From Ecdyonurus torrentis (lineage: Eukaryota > Arthropoda > Insecta > Ephemeroptera > Heptageniidae), in the NCBI GenBank assembly GCA_949318235.1, contig OX439132.1:18771256-18835255 (forward strand): a DNA stretch of 64,000 nt. Reading direction: 5' to 3'. A program made the position numbers and the translations under genes. Position 1 is the stretch's first letter, and every line of letters starts with the position of its first letter. This document shows positions 54,656 through 64,000 of this stretch, piece after piece. The notes under the pieces were generated by a model, which saw only the letters and a list, made by a program, of their open reading frames with translations, was not told where the DNA came from and ran no database searches.

Positions 54656-56497
54656 CTATACAGAAATTATCAAGGATTAGACAAATACAATATTTTGTCA
54701 AAAGTGGGCAACTTGCATTACTTTTCATTGAGCATAGTTTCTCTCATAGTTTCTTATTGGAAAACTTTTTTTTTGTTATTATTATTTTTTAGATTTGTTA
54801 ATGTCAATAGTTTCCTAAATATTTATTATTAATGATATGATAAAATTTATATGCATATTAAAATCATCAAGTAATACAAATTTTCAATTAATTATACTTG
54901 ATTTAATTAATCTTTACCTGCTACGAGCAAGATTGCTGGTTTATCAGGATGAAGTTCCATCTGCCGCGCAACATACTGGCCATCGAAGTGCGCATACCAC
55001 CAACCTCTCTTGTTACCTTGCTCCGCGCTACCTGGTCTGATGAAAGGAATACGGAAATAGCGATCTTTTTCAGCGTTCATGTTCTGAAGCTTGGTAGCTG
55101 CACGCTGTAGAGCTGGAGTAGGTCTGTTTGCTGTAATATTTCAATCATACATTTTAGTACAAGAATACAATTACGTATTTAGGACTTTCAAGTATACTAC
55201 CCTACACTGAAAAAAATATCTAAAGAGCTACTATTTAGACTTTTTTTATAATAAATTCATTAAATACATACAAAGTTATTTAAAATCTAAAGAGTTATAT
55301 TTACCGCTGAAGAAATTGCGTTTATACTAACGATCGAGTTACTGTTTAAACTTTTTTCAAACAAGTTATTGGTTTCTACTGAATAGTTACATCTATGTAA
55401 CTGAATAATTTCTTAAATTAATGTTTACACCTCTTTTCAAAAAAAAATTGATACGTAAGTGCATAAGTGCATACTATAGCATGGTTGAACGGAGCAGTTT
55501 TTGTGGGAGGAGCTGTATATAGAGTTCCTAAAATTACTTTTAAGGATTTATATTACTAACCTTGCTCCATGACGGAACGTGGTGCTCTCTCGTTCTCATC
55601 CATAGTAGTACGACGTTTGTTCTTTGCTTTCCAAGCATGGTACACTTTGAGACGACGATGGAACTCCACACGACAAGCCTGAAAACATATCAATGATTAA
55701 GTTGATTTTGTGTCTTGTAATGATGACGTCATGACTGTACTCACCTCTAGTAATTCAATATCACATGATGTATTGATTGTGTCACGTAACTCCGAGTACT
55801 TCCACTTGGAAAGGTCGTACTTGCCCTTCGTCTGCGCAGCCTGCTGCGCACGTGCGTTCTCCGACCTGAACAAAAACACAATTTATTTGCAGCTCGAACT
55901 AATTTTTTTTATTATTCAATACTACAAGCATATTAAAATATAATATACCATTATTTACAAGTTAGAAACAAAAATCATTAAATTCAATGGTTGTTGAACT
56001 TTTAAGAGTAAATCTAATGAATATTAATAAATTATAGATTTATTCAGGAAAAAGGTGCAATGATTATGTAACATGGATGGAAATAAATTTTTATAATGTG
56101 CTCTTTTAATAACTGAATCAAATGTTAGACTGAGACATTATAAAAATATTCAGAAAAGTTTAAAGTAATGAAGATAACTAAATATCAATATAATTTACAA
56201 GAATTGATTTGTAAGAATTGAAAAATTACCCAAAACTATAGTTTATTCCATTATATGATCACGAAGTGCAGTGCAGTACAATCACCCATGCAAAAGGAAC
56301 AGAGAGAATAAAAGCAAAATTATTTAAAGCACAAAGTATATTAAGTAAAGACATGAAAAGAAAACACATATTAGTTAAAATAAAAATGACATCTTTTTAT
56401 CCTGTGTGATTTCAATGGAGCTTATCGGTTTAGCGCGCGGGGAGACGCGGGGAAAGCTAAGGGTCCCCTAATTTAACATTACGCTTTTGTGAAAAAC

Positions 56498-56544
<47 letters not shown>

Positions 56545-59500
56545 GATTTATGAGAAAACTACTCCACAGATTTCGGAGAAATTTAAATGAGAAATACTAG
56601 ACATACTTTTACGTGTTTTAGCCATAGAACATTTTTAAGACTTTTTTTAAGCCGATAACCTCCATAATCGCAAGAAAATCAATATTCTATTTTACTGACG
56701 TATGTAAAACAATACAATATTGAATAAAAATAATATTTTAATAATTAATCTATAAGTTTTGATGTTGATTTCTAAAAACTACTTGCTCGTTTTTATTTAA
56801 CTTTATGATTAAAATTAATGATATGATAAGCGATGATAAAGTTTCATGAATTCTACGACTACCATGCGACGCCAAACTACTCTACATTAGTATATCCATA
56901 TTATACGTAGGACTCGATGAGTGTACCTGTTCAGTCTTGGTGCTGTAGGACTCTTGAGCTCCGCCACACGGTTCATACTGTTGACAACATAAAATAAACA
57001 AACCATACAACATCAAGCACATCAACCCAGTAACGACGCTTCATCATGTTTGCAACGATTATTACGTCTCATAAGTATTTCAATACAAATTAAAGAAAGA
57101 ATTACAGAGGATAAGTATTATTACACTAAATTTAACTTTCTAATCAGAAATATTTATTATATTATTACTTCAGAAATGAATCATAACAAATAATAATTCA
57201 GGCCTTCTATTTTGTATTTAGGTGTAAAAGAATATATGAACGTGTCAGATGCAAAAGAAGACATTTGACATTAGTGTAGTTCATAAAACCCAGTTTTCTA
57301 GTACCAAATTCATTTGAATAACCAAAGTTGATCGTCATTTTAGGAGCAGAGAACAGGGTTTACGAACAGCATTATTGACTGCAAGTGTCGTTTTCTCATT
57401 TACTAAATGGGAGAGAAATGAACCATGCAGCGAATGTTGAATGTCTCTGCTTTTGATTCTGACACGTTCATATATAAGTTGCTGTTATTTTACTTTGATT
57501 TATGCAAATTGTATCGTGTTAAGATTGAAAAAGTTTTTATGAAAATTACATGCTATGTGTATAATATTTTACAGTGTCTAAATAAATCTGTGCTTTATTG
57601 ATATGTATACTTTTGATTTTGTGCATTCCTTATGTAACTAAGTTTTTACAATATTGCACTTCTGAAAAGAAAAAAGTTTAAGTTTTAGCACACATATTCC
57701 TGTAGTTAACATTTATTTTTTAAATACTTATTGCTTACAACTTTATAATTATAAGAGTACCTACCATAACATTTTATAAAATAAAAACATAATCCCTTTG
57801 ACTTTCACAATGACTTCACATTTGCCCAAAAAAAAACAGATCACAAACTTAACCAGTTTTAATGTATAATAAATATACAATTTATCTTCCAATTATAATG
57901 ATAAAACATTTCGAGTGTAATGATTGTAATGAAGATAGAACAGACAAGAGGAAAGATATGATATATGATTAAATTGGTAATTTACCATGACACAGATTAC
58001 AGTACATGTTATGTAATGGAGAAACGGAGGGTGTTATAATTTAATAGAAAGAGAGATGCGCCGGAAAACGGGTATCACTCGGCTAATTCCCCCTAAAATA
58101 CGAACAACGGCTGTATACGAGTAGTTAACAGTTTTATTTTCAAAACTGTTAATAATAATTACAATAAACTGCCTGTGCACCATAAGGACTCTACCTTAAG
58201 TATCTTGAAAGTCATAAATATGCATAGCCTTATCGATTTGAATTGAAATAATAATAATAACTAACTATAAATATACTCATCCCCCCCCCCCCCCCCCCCA
58301 ACACGTCTCGCGGCAGTGGTGTTTATTAACGTCTTGCATACTCTCTTTTCACTAATTTTTATTATTATTATTTAAATTCCATTCATGTATTTATATGTTG
58401 ATGTTTTTAATATCTTATGCATTTAAAAAATGTACATGCATATCCTCATGAAAACAAAGAAATAAACACGTGGTTTATTTTATCAAAAAATTCGGAGGAT
58501 AAATTGTAATGATGTATAGACGTGACCCCTGACCTGCGCACTGGTGTAGAAATATCCTCAACCTGGCTGTGGGTCTCCTGAGCAAGACGTAAAGCCAACT
58601 CGTGGTCACGACGTTCTTGTTCCATCTGCTCACGGAACTTCGAGTTCTCCACAGCTTCACTCTCAAGTTCTTTCTGTAAAATTTACGTATATAATATAAC
58701 TTTCAATTTCTGCAGTAATATATAATTTTATTACATTAATTTGCTAATTAATAAAGTAATATATTTCAAATTAGTTAAATAAAATAAACAGTCACTTAAT
58801 AAAGAAATTTGCTAATTGATTCCCTACGATTTAGAATCGGTAAACAATGGGTGCAGAAATAAAGCGTTTTAATAAAAATTTGCTTATCATTTTGTCTTCT
58901 ATTGATAGTAATGATTAATATTTTTATTTTTATTGCTGTTATTTTCATGTTTGTATTTTAACGTAGTTCTAACCTGAAGTTGTGCAGCCACCAGTTTATC
59001 TGCTTCCTCAAGACGACGTCGCTCTTCTTCCTCGGCTTTCCGTCGCACCTCCATCTCAGCTTTCCTGGACGCAAAATACACATTTTAATATTTCATATTC
59101 ATTTGATGGATGCTAAGAATTGGCTGAATTGGCACTTTAATATTAGAAACCTTTTTTGGAAATCAAAAATCGTTAAAATATGTTATTTATTAGTATTATC
59201 ATTATTACTTTTATTGCATTTGTTATTATTTATTAAGTTATAGTATATTAAAAACTCAATGAAAGTATTATCGGAGAAATAAAGTACTCCGATATCTATA
59301 GATAACTTACTTCTTCCGCGTTTCTTCTTCTTCTCTCTTGCGCGCCTCCTCCTCATCTCTGCGCCTCTTCTCTTGCTCCATCTCATCCTGGATCTTACGC
59401 AGACGTTCCTGTTCCTCAGCTACCTTCTGTTGCTTGAGCTTCTGTTGCAGAGACGCCATTGAAGCATTGGCTTGGTTCATTAGCTGATTGTGGAGCTGGT

Positions 59501-62500
59501 CGATCTCAGTTGCCTTGATTTTAGGATTATTCTGAAAAGATAAAGCAATATTTATTTCAATATTCAAAATAATAATATTAAATGAAATTTCTTATTATTA
59601 TATCAGAAATACTGATTAATTACGTGATTGCACGAAGTGATAAGTATTAGATCACATTTATTTAATTCACTTTTTTTAACACAAGATTTTTATATAATGA
59701 TTTTGTTCTAATCAATTTATTGATACACAATGCAAGGGAGGAGTATAAATATCAATTTTTATTGAAAGATACAGGCACATTGATTGTACATTGATTTATT
59801 CATTATCAAATTTAACTTAACTATATATTATACATTTCTTACATAGTATTATGTTGGAAGTTAAAAAATAATAATAAAATTAAATAGTTGACGCAATACC
59901 TTGATACGCTGGATGGCTGCAGTCATATCACTCTGCATTTTCTTCACCTCTGAGGCACTCGAGTCTTTGTCTTTCTTCATCAGTCTGATGATGTCCTCCA
60001 TTCGTGTTAGCATCGACTGTAAAATACAGATGTATAAATTAAATATATATTCATTAAATAGCTAAGAATGTCATTGCAATTATGTTATGTTATTATGTGC
60101 GCACCTGCAGACTGTTGATTTTGGCGATGCCTCGATACCGCGGCTGGTGCTGTTTTCTCACGACATGCATCCGGATGTTCTTTTGAATGATCACCAAGTT
60201 TTGTGCGCGGTACTTGATCTTATTCTTCACTGCAATGCAAAGTTTGTATTATTATTTTAACTGTATCATAAGTAGAAATTCATTAATTTAATAGTTTTAA
60301 TTTTTTTTTATATTAATACGATACTAAATTTATATGATACAGAAAAAAAAATGACTTCAACAAAATGTCTTCACGTATTAACTGTCATTTAAAAATGTAT
60401 TATTTTATTCATAGTATTTTATAGCTATATTACCATACGTTTTATGGTGTAAAAATGACTGTAGTTGTTCGTGACAGTAAAACTGAGACACTTTTACTCA
60501 CGTTTGATGACCGACCAAGCGCCGTACTGTGCCTTCTTCCAGCGTGAGAGCACAAGCCAACGTTGAACTTTGGCCACCAGCTGCGCCAAACTTTCAGGAT
60601 CCGACTTCATGATCTCGTCGAACTCTGCAAATTTGCCGGGTCGGAAGAAAACTTTAGTCATACCGAACCTGAAGTCGTTCTCGTTTAGACCCAGAGCTTG
60701 GAATAATAACTGAAAGTAATAGGAATAATTATTATGAGAGATATGAGTTGAGGGTTTGCAATAAATATGCTACTACTCAAATCTTATCTTTAATTTTATT
60801 TAATGTAATTTTTCTTGGCACTCATTCAGTGTAACCATTACTGTTAACTTGTTTTTTCAGTAACAAAAACATAGAAATAAATTGAACAATTTTTGTTAGT
60901 AGCCATCAAATATCTACTGTAACTAACCTTGCAGAATAATCTAGGGTCAAGCCTAGCCAGCTTGGGTGGCAAGTAATTTTTGTACATGGAGTAGAGTTCG
61001 GAGAACGGTGCACGTGAGGGGTAACCTTGCTGCATCAACTGCAACACGCTGGTCATACCGGAGCACTGGAGTTGGGACAAGATTGAGCCGCCCTCGAAAT
61101 GGTGATCGACCATACGCAAGTTGGGCTTGATGCAACGGATGAAATTCGTACCCTAGGTTCATAAAATTTTCTTTTAGTACAATTCAATCGTAGAGTTACC
61201 AATTTGTATCGTTTATTCATTAAATAAATTACAAAAGAGTCCATGAATTTTTTTATGCTATTTTTTATGTATTTTAATTTGATTTGTTCCTACTCTGTAA
61301 AGTTATATAATAAAATATTATTTCAGTACATTTTTTTTTTTTTTTTTTTTTTTGCTGAAGTTAAGTATAGGGTGTATGCTGATGATGTCATATTTATTGC
61401 GCTTGGAGGCCATACTGGAGTAGTGCGTAACATTGCTCAGCATAGGACAAACTTCATTTAAGCCAATTTTCTTTGGGAAATCGGTTAATTTTTTGTTATT
61501 GTTATTTTTCTCACATACTTGAGATACTAATTCAACATATTTACAGCATCAATGCTCTCAAAATTATTGCATAGTGTTTTTCAACTGGCAAAATAATATA
61601 TTTTCCTATGCCACCCATGTTATTGAGTTATCCAACATGGCGTCGACTTTAACATGAATGCATAGACCCTATAGAAATAAGACACTCACGGTGCTCCTGA
61701 GTTTCTCCATCAGTTCCTCCAGTTGTGTCTTGAACTTGGACCCCACACTAATGAAGGTCAGCTTGCCTTTCTGCTGGAGACTATTTGAGCTGGCGAATAA
61801 TACTTGTAGGAATGGATTTTTACTTTCTTGAACTAAACCTTCAAGTGATGCATGGAGGGCGTCATTATTTTTCTCAATAAATTGAGCCTGAAATGCAAAT
61901 ACATAATTTTAATCATTTGTCAAAATTAAAAAATAATAAAATAGAATATAATCAGAATTAATATATAAAAAAATTTTTGGTTTCAGCAATGCAAAATTGA
62001 TTTATTTTACTTGTTTATTAAAATGGTATGTCATACAGCATTAAAAATTGACAAAGAAATAAACATCCAAGAATCAAGATTCACCATATTTTTTATATGA
62101 TAACATTGATAACCATATCCTGGTTTCCAGAATTCGCTTAAGGGTTAGAAGACCCAAATAAGCCATACACGTATTATTTAACAATTTTTTATTTCACTTT
62201 TTACTCTACACCCTTTTTTTTTTTTTTTTTTTTTTCTTTTTTTTTTTAATGACTTGATAATTTTATATTAGTCTGGTATTTGACTTATCATGATTAGTTT
62301 CATATTTACATTATAACGCTTAAACTTACCGTGTGATAACAGACAGCACCAGCAAAGTGTCTCACTAAGAAACCTTCATCATCGCGCACCTCGCGATGGT
62401 CTCTCAGCTTAGAAGTTCTGGGCAGCGCCAACCTGAAGTGACCTCCTTGACGACCATGTACTTCAGTCGTGAAGTGAGCTGGACTTGGCTTGGGCAACTT

Positions 62501-63968
62501 GGACTCCTCGTCCAGTAAGCTGAAAATACCTGTGCCTTTGCTCTCGATCAAATCTGGAAAAAAAAATAGATAAAATATTAATAGGGGAAACAAATTAAAA
62601 AAAAAAGTATATTCAAAAAATGATAAAAAAAAAAAAAAAATCGCAGGAGTAATACACAGGAAATACAGAATTTTTTAACGATAAAATTTAAAAGTTTTAA
62701 TTAATTTTTACTGTTCTACATAAATTGTAAATTAAGGACAAAATTTATAACACTTGGTACACACTTAAATTAGAACATTTACTAAAAAAAAAAAAAAAAA
62801 AAAAAAAAAGACAACTGTATTGTAAAGCACTATTTATGTAATTACTATTCTATGCGCTGCTCTATTTTTATTAAGAATTACCTCAATCTTTAAATTCCTA
62901 GTAATGGTAACTTTATTTTTTTTCTTATTAACATTTAAGTAGAAAGACCAAAAAATTTTAGGGGGTAATTTTATTGCACAATCTAAAAGAGGACATTGTC
63001 CTGATTCGATAGATATGCAATTTTCTAATTTTTCAGTTCATTAAGTATTTCTCATTGTTTTTTTTTTGAAAGACGCGAAATGACGTAACGGGCGGTAACT
63101 TTTTCCTATGCCTACATGCATAAGTTGCCACCCGTGACGTAATTTTTCGATTTCCAAAAGTTATTTTAAAATACATAATGAAATCAAAAATTAGAAATTC
63201 GTGTATCAATCGATTCACTTCGATTCGATCTTCTTTTAGAATAAGAAATAAAATTAACCCCCTAAAAAATTTCATTCTTCCTCATTGTTATAATTAGTGA
63301 AGGAAATGTAATATAGCTGACGTATATGTTTATAAATAATTGTTTTAATATTATATCTATTTACTAATATCATTATTATAATTAAAAACAAGTCACATGA
63401 CTCGTTTTATTACCAATACAGTCCTGGTTATCGACGAACTCAATTTTCTTGACGTTCAGTCCCTCCTTCTCATATAGAGCTTGCTCCTCTTTCAGAATTC
63501 TGTTGTTGAAGAACTGCTGCAGTTTCTCATTGCAATAGTTGATGCAGAATTGCTCGAAGCTGTTGACTGTGAAGTACTCTGAAATTAAAAAATAAACATT
63601 TTAGAGATAAAACAATAAATTTATTATTATATTATTTTGCACGGATACAGAATTTGAGAATGAAACCACTTAAACTATAATAAGTTGAATTATTATTTAT
63701 GTTACCATAATTTCATTGCAGATATATTAGTGACTTTTTCCGCGAAATACATTGTATTTTCTAATCATGTCTCTAATAGTTGAACAACTATGCTGGACAG
63801 TTTAACTCACCAAACCCTGCGATATCGAGTACACCAATGTAGTGACTTGAAGATTTGAAGGGGATGCTCTGGTTGATGCGATATACAATGTAATCAAAGA
63901 GACGACTGTAGAGCGCCTTGGCCAGCGCGTCACGTGCATTGTTAGCCTCATACACCTTCAACTGCACC
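54495..63968 (-). CDS. Myo6: Myosin VI heavy chain, 3' 16 exons (5' end off window)
   Basis: Sixteen exons join in frame to about 845 codons ending in TGA at 54495. Order and content match myosin VI, the minus-end-directed actin motor used in endocytosis and organelle anchoring. Seen in order: switch II (LDIAGF), relay helix, [15 protein letters not shown], actin-binding [11 protein letters not shown]1 region LQCSGM, converter with the myosin VI-specific insert ([14 protein letters not shown]), one IQ-type lever, proximal tail, a long Arg/Glu single-helix region, then the cargo-binding part. The cargo part has [11 protein letters not shown] (RRL motif) and [10 protein letters not shown] (WWY motif). 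All junctions are GT/AG and phases agree. The P-loop and switch I exons lie beyond the right edge. A 51-bp exon (56927-56977) is a likely cassette. Neighbouring gene at 50495-51630 is a paralogue of its last two exons. Confidence 0.96.
54918..55130 (-). CDS. Myo6: Myo6 exon: CBD with WWY motif
   Basis: Acceptor ATATTACAG, donor GCAG|GTAAAG, phase 1 on both sides. Contains [20 protein letters not shown] and [19 protein letters not shown] is the Dab2-type adaptor site in vertebrate myosin VI. Confidence 0.96.
55561..55678 (-). CDS. Myo6: Myo6 exon: RRL motif
   Basis: Acceptor TTTTCAG, donor CAAG|GTTAGT, phase 0 in, 1 out. [20 protein letters not shown] holds the RRL site used by optineurin/NDP52-type partners in vertebrates. 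The phase-1 donor could also join the exon at 51284. Confidence 0.95.
55745..55865 (-). CDS. Myo6: Myo6 exon: proximal CBD
   Basis: Acceptor TTGTTCAG, donor GAG|GTGAGT. Encodes [20 protein letters not shown], nearly identical to vertebrate myosin VI. Confidence 0.96.
56413..56665. repeat. Short element with ~18-bp inverted ends and T43
   Basis: Ends CAATGGAGCTTATCGGTTTA (plus strand) and ATGGAGGTTATCGGCTTA (minus strand at 56665) are inverted copies. Between them lie a GC-rich patch (56431-56465) and a 43-base T run (56500-56542). It resembles a MITE with small terminal inverted repeats, in a Myo6 intron. Confidence 0.5.
56927..56977 (-). CDS. Myo6: Myo6 51-bp probable cassette exon
   Basis: Acceptor TGTCAACAG, donor ACAG|GTACAC, phase 2 on both sides, so including or skipping it keeps the frame. 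Adds 17 residues ([17 protein letters not shown]) just before the proximal CBD. This is where vertebrate myosin VI has its alternatively spliced inserts. Alternative use is inference. Confidence 0.75.
58281..58299. repeat. C19 homopolymer
   Basis: Nineteen consecutive C on the plus strand, i.e. G19 on the coding strand of Myo6, in an intron. Confidence 0.95.
58534..58673 (-). CDS. Myo6: Myo6 exon: end of helical tail
   Basis: Acceptor TTTTACAG, donor GCAG|GTCAGG, phase 0 in, 2 out. Contains [16 protein letters not shown], conserved in myosin VI. Confidence 0.94.
58974..59064 (-). CDS. Myo6: Myo6 exon: single alpha-helix
   Basis: Acceptor GCGTCCAG, donor CAG|GTTAGA. Encodes [20 protein letters not shown], an alternating acidic/basic helix. 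Confidence 0.94.
59311..59531 (-). CDS. Myo6: Myo6 exon: tail helix and SAH start
   Basis: Acceptor CTTTTCAG, donor GAA|GTAAGT, phase 0 in, 2 out. Gln-rich helix [20 protein letters not shown] grading into Arg/Glu-rich sequence. Confidence 0.95.
59900..60016 (-). CDS. Myo6: Myo6 exon: proximal tail
   Basis: Acceptor TTTTACAG, donor AAG|GTATTG, phase 0 both sides, 39 codons; lever-arm extension region. Confidence 0.93.
60105..60229 (-). CDS. Myo6: Myo6 exon: IQ region
   Basis: Acceptor CATTGCAG, donor CAG|GTGCGC. Encodes [20 protein letters not shown], the calmodulin-binding IQ segment. Confidence 0.95.
60502..60709 (-). CDS. Myo6: Myo6 exon: converter and insert 2
   Basis: Acceptor ACTTTCAG, donor AAAC|GTGAGT. 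Contains [20 protein letters not shown] and the tryptophan-rich insert that reverses motor direction in myosin VI. Confidence 0.96.
60928..61152 (-). CDS. Myo6: Myo6 exon: actin-binding / SH1
   Basis: Acceptor GAACCTAG, donor AAG|GTTAGT, 75 codons phase 0. [23 protein letters not shown] and [10 protein letters not shown] are diagnostic. Confidence 0.97.
61358..61674 (-). repeat. Dispersed repeat family B, copy 2 (in Myo6 intron)
   Basis: Reverse-complement partner of 18502-18852 over about 300 bp. A T run precedes it (61330-61351). It lies 16 bp from the Myo6 exon ending at 61690, so it reaches almost to the donor site. Confidence 0.85.
61690..61887 (-). CDS. Myo6: Myo6 exon: lower 50K
   Basis: Acceptor CATTTCAG, donor ACC|GTGAGT, 66 codons. 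[16 protein letters not shown] and [18 protein letters not shown] match myosin VI. Confidence 0.96.
62330..62553 (-). CDS. Myo6: Myo6 exon: motor, HFAGAVCY
   Basis: Acceptor TTTTCCAG, donor [29 protein letters not shown] and [19 protein letters not shown]. Confidence 0.97.
62951..63272 (+). repeat. Dispersed foldback repeat, copy 2 (in Myo6 intron)
   Basis: Ends are inverted (TTTTAGGGGGTAATTTTA at left, TTTTTTAGGGGGTTAATTTT on the minus strand at right), continuing through TCTAAAAGA and CGAT(T/A)GAT-like blocks. A central GTAACGGGCGG / CCACCCGTGACG pair adds a second stem. Homologous to 17242-17470 in opposite orientation. Confidence 0.8.
63414..63578 (-). CDS. Myo6: Myo6 exon: relay helix
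   Basis: Acceptor AATTTCAG, donor ATTG|GTAATA, phase 1 both sides. [20 protein letters not shown] is the relay helix. Confidence 0.97.
63811..63968 (-). CDS. Myo6: Myo6 exon: switch II
   Basis: Acceptor AATGCAG (an alternative AG lies 7 nt inside), donor [30 protein letters not shown] and the switch II motif LDIAGF. The first myosin exon present; earlier exons are off the window. Confidence 0.95.
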
Positions 63969-64000
63969 CTGCATTATTGATCAAGATATCGATTAGACTT

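Noticed and set aside
61376..61461. Open frame with YADDVIFIA, resembling the reverse-transcriptase YxDD motif
   Set aside because: It lies in repeat family B, and the twin copy at 18.8 kb reads differently at this point (no ADD). No other RT block is present, so the match is probably chance.

Overview
The window is AT-rich eukaryotic DNA with short exons, long introns, GT/AG splice junctions and very many simple repeats: TA, GA/CT, poly-A/T and one 12-bp tandem array. The gene content is a FAAH2-type amidase, a myosin VI and a secreted LDLa-domain protein. Together with the AT bias and microsatellite load this suggests an arthropod, perhaps a crustacean; the species cannot be named from the sequence.

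Layout. (1) 1-23744 contains no gene I can support. It holds microsatellites, several foldback (inverted-repeat) elements, and one promoter-like patch near 8.1 kb with an E2F-like site and CCAAT boxes. (2) 23747-37665, + strand, is a complete nine-exon fatty-acid-amide-hydrolase-2-like amidase. The exons join in frame to 530 aa with the Lys-Ser-Ser amidase triad at K124/S199/S223. A foldback of more than 100 bp per arm lies about 740 bp after its stop. (3) 43154-49617, + strand, is a secreted protein gene with a recognisable promoter (RFX X-box, NRF-1-like site, CRE-like site, TATA box). It has two possible signal-peptide first exons ending in the same phase, one six-cysteine LDLa exon and a short terminal exon. 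(4) 50495-51630, - strand, is a small three-exon gene for a 120-aa protein. Its N-terminus is MGGKSSKGKK (an N-myristoylation motif plus basic residues) and the rest is only the distal cargo-binding domain of myosin VI. (5) 54495-63968, - strand, holds the 3' 16 exons of myosin VI (about 845 codons, from switch II of the motor to the stop). Its 5' exons lie beyond the right edge.

The most notable observation is that genes 4 and 5 are adjacent, same-strand paralogues that share two intron phases and one exactly matching intron position. A tandem duplication therefore appears to have produced a motorless, probably membrane-anchored version of the myosin VI cargo-binding domain. In it the WWY adaptor-binding motif has become WRF and the RRL-containing segment is absent. 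The same exons could instead be an alternative 3' end of myosin VI, because the splice phases allow it.

Exon boundaries were worked out by hand from frame, GT/AG sites and family alignment from memory. No database search was possible.
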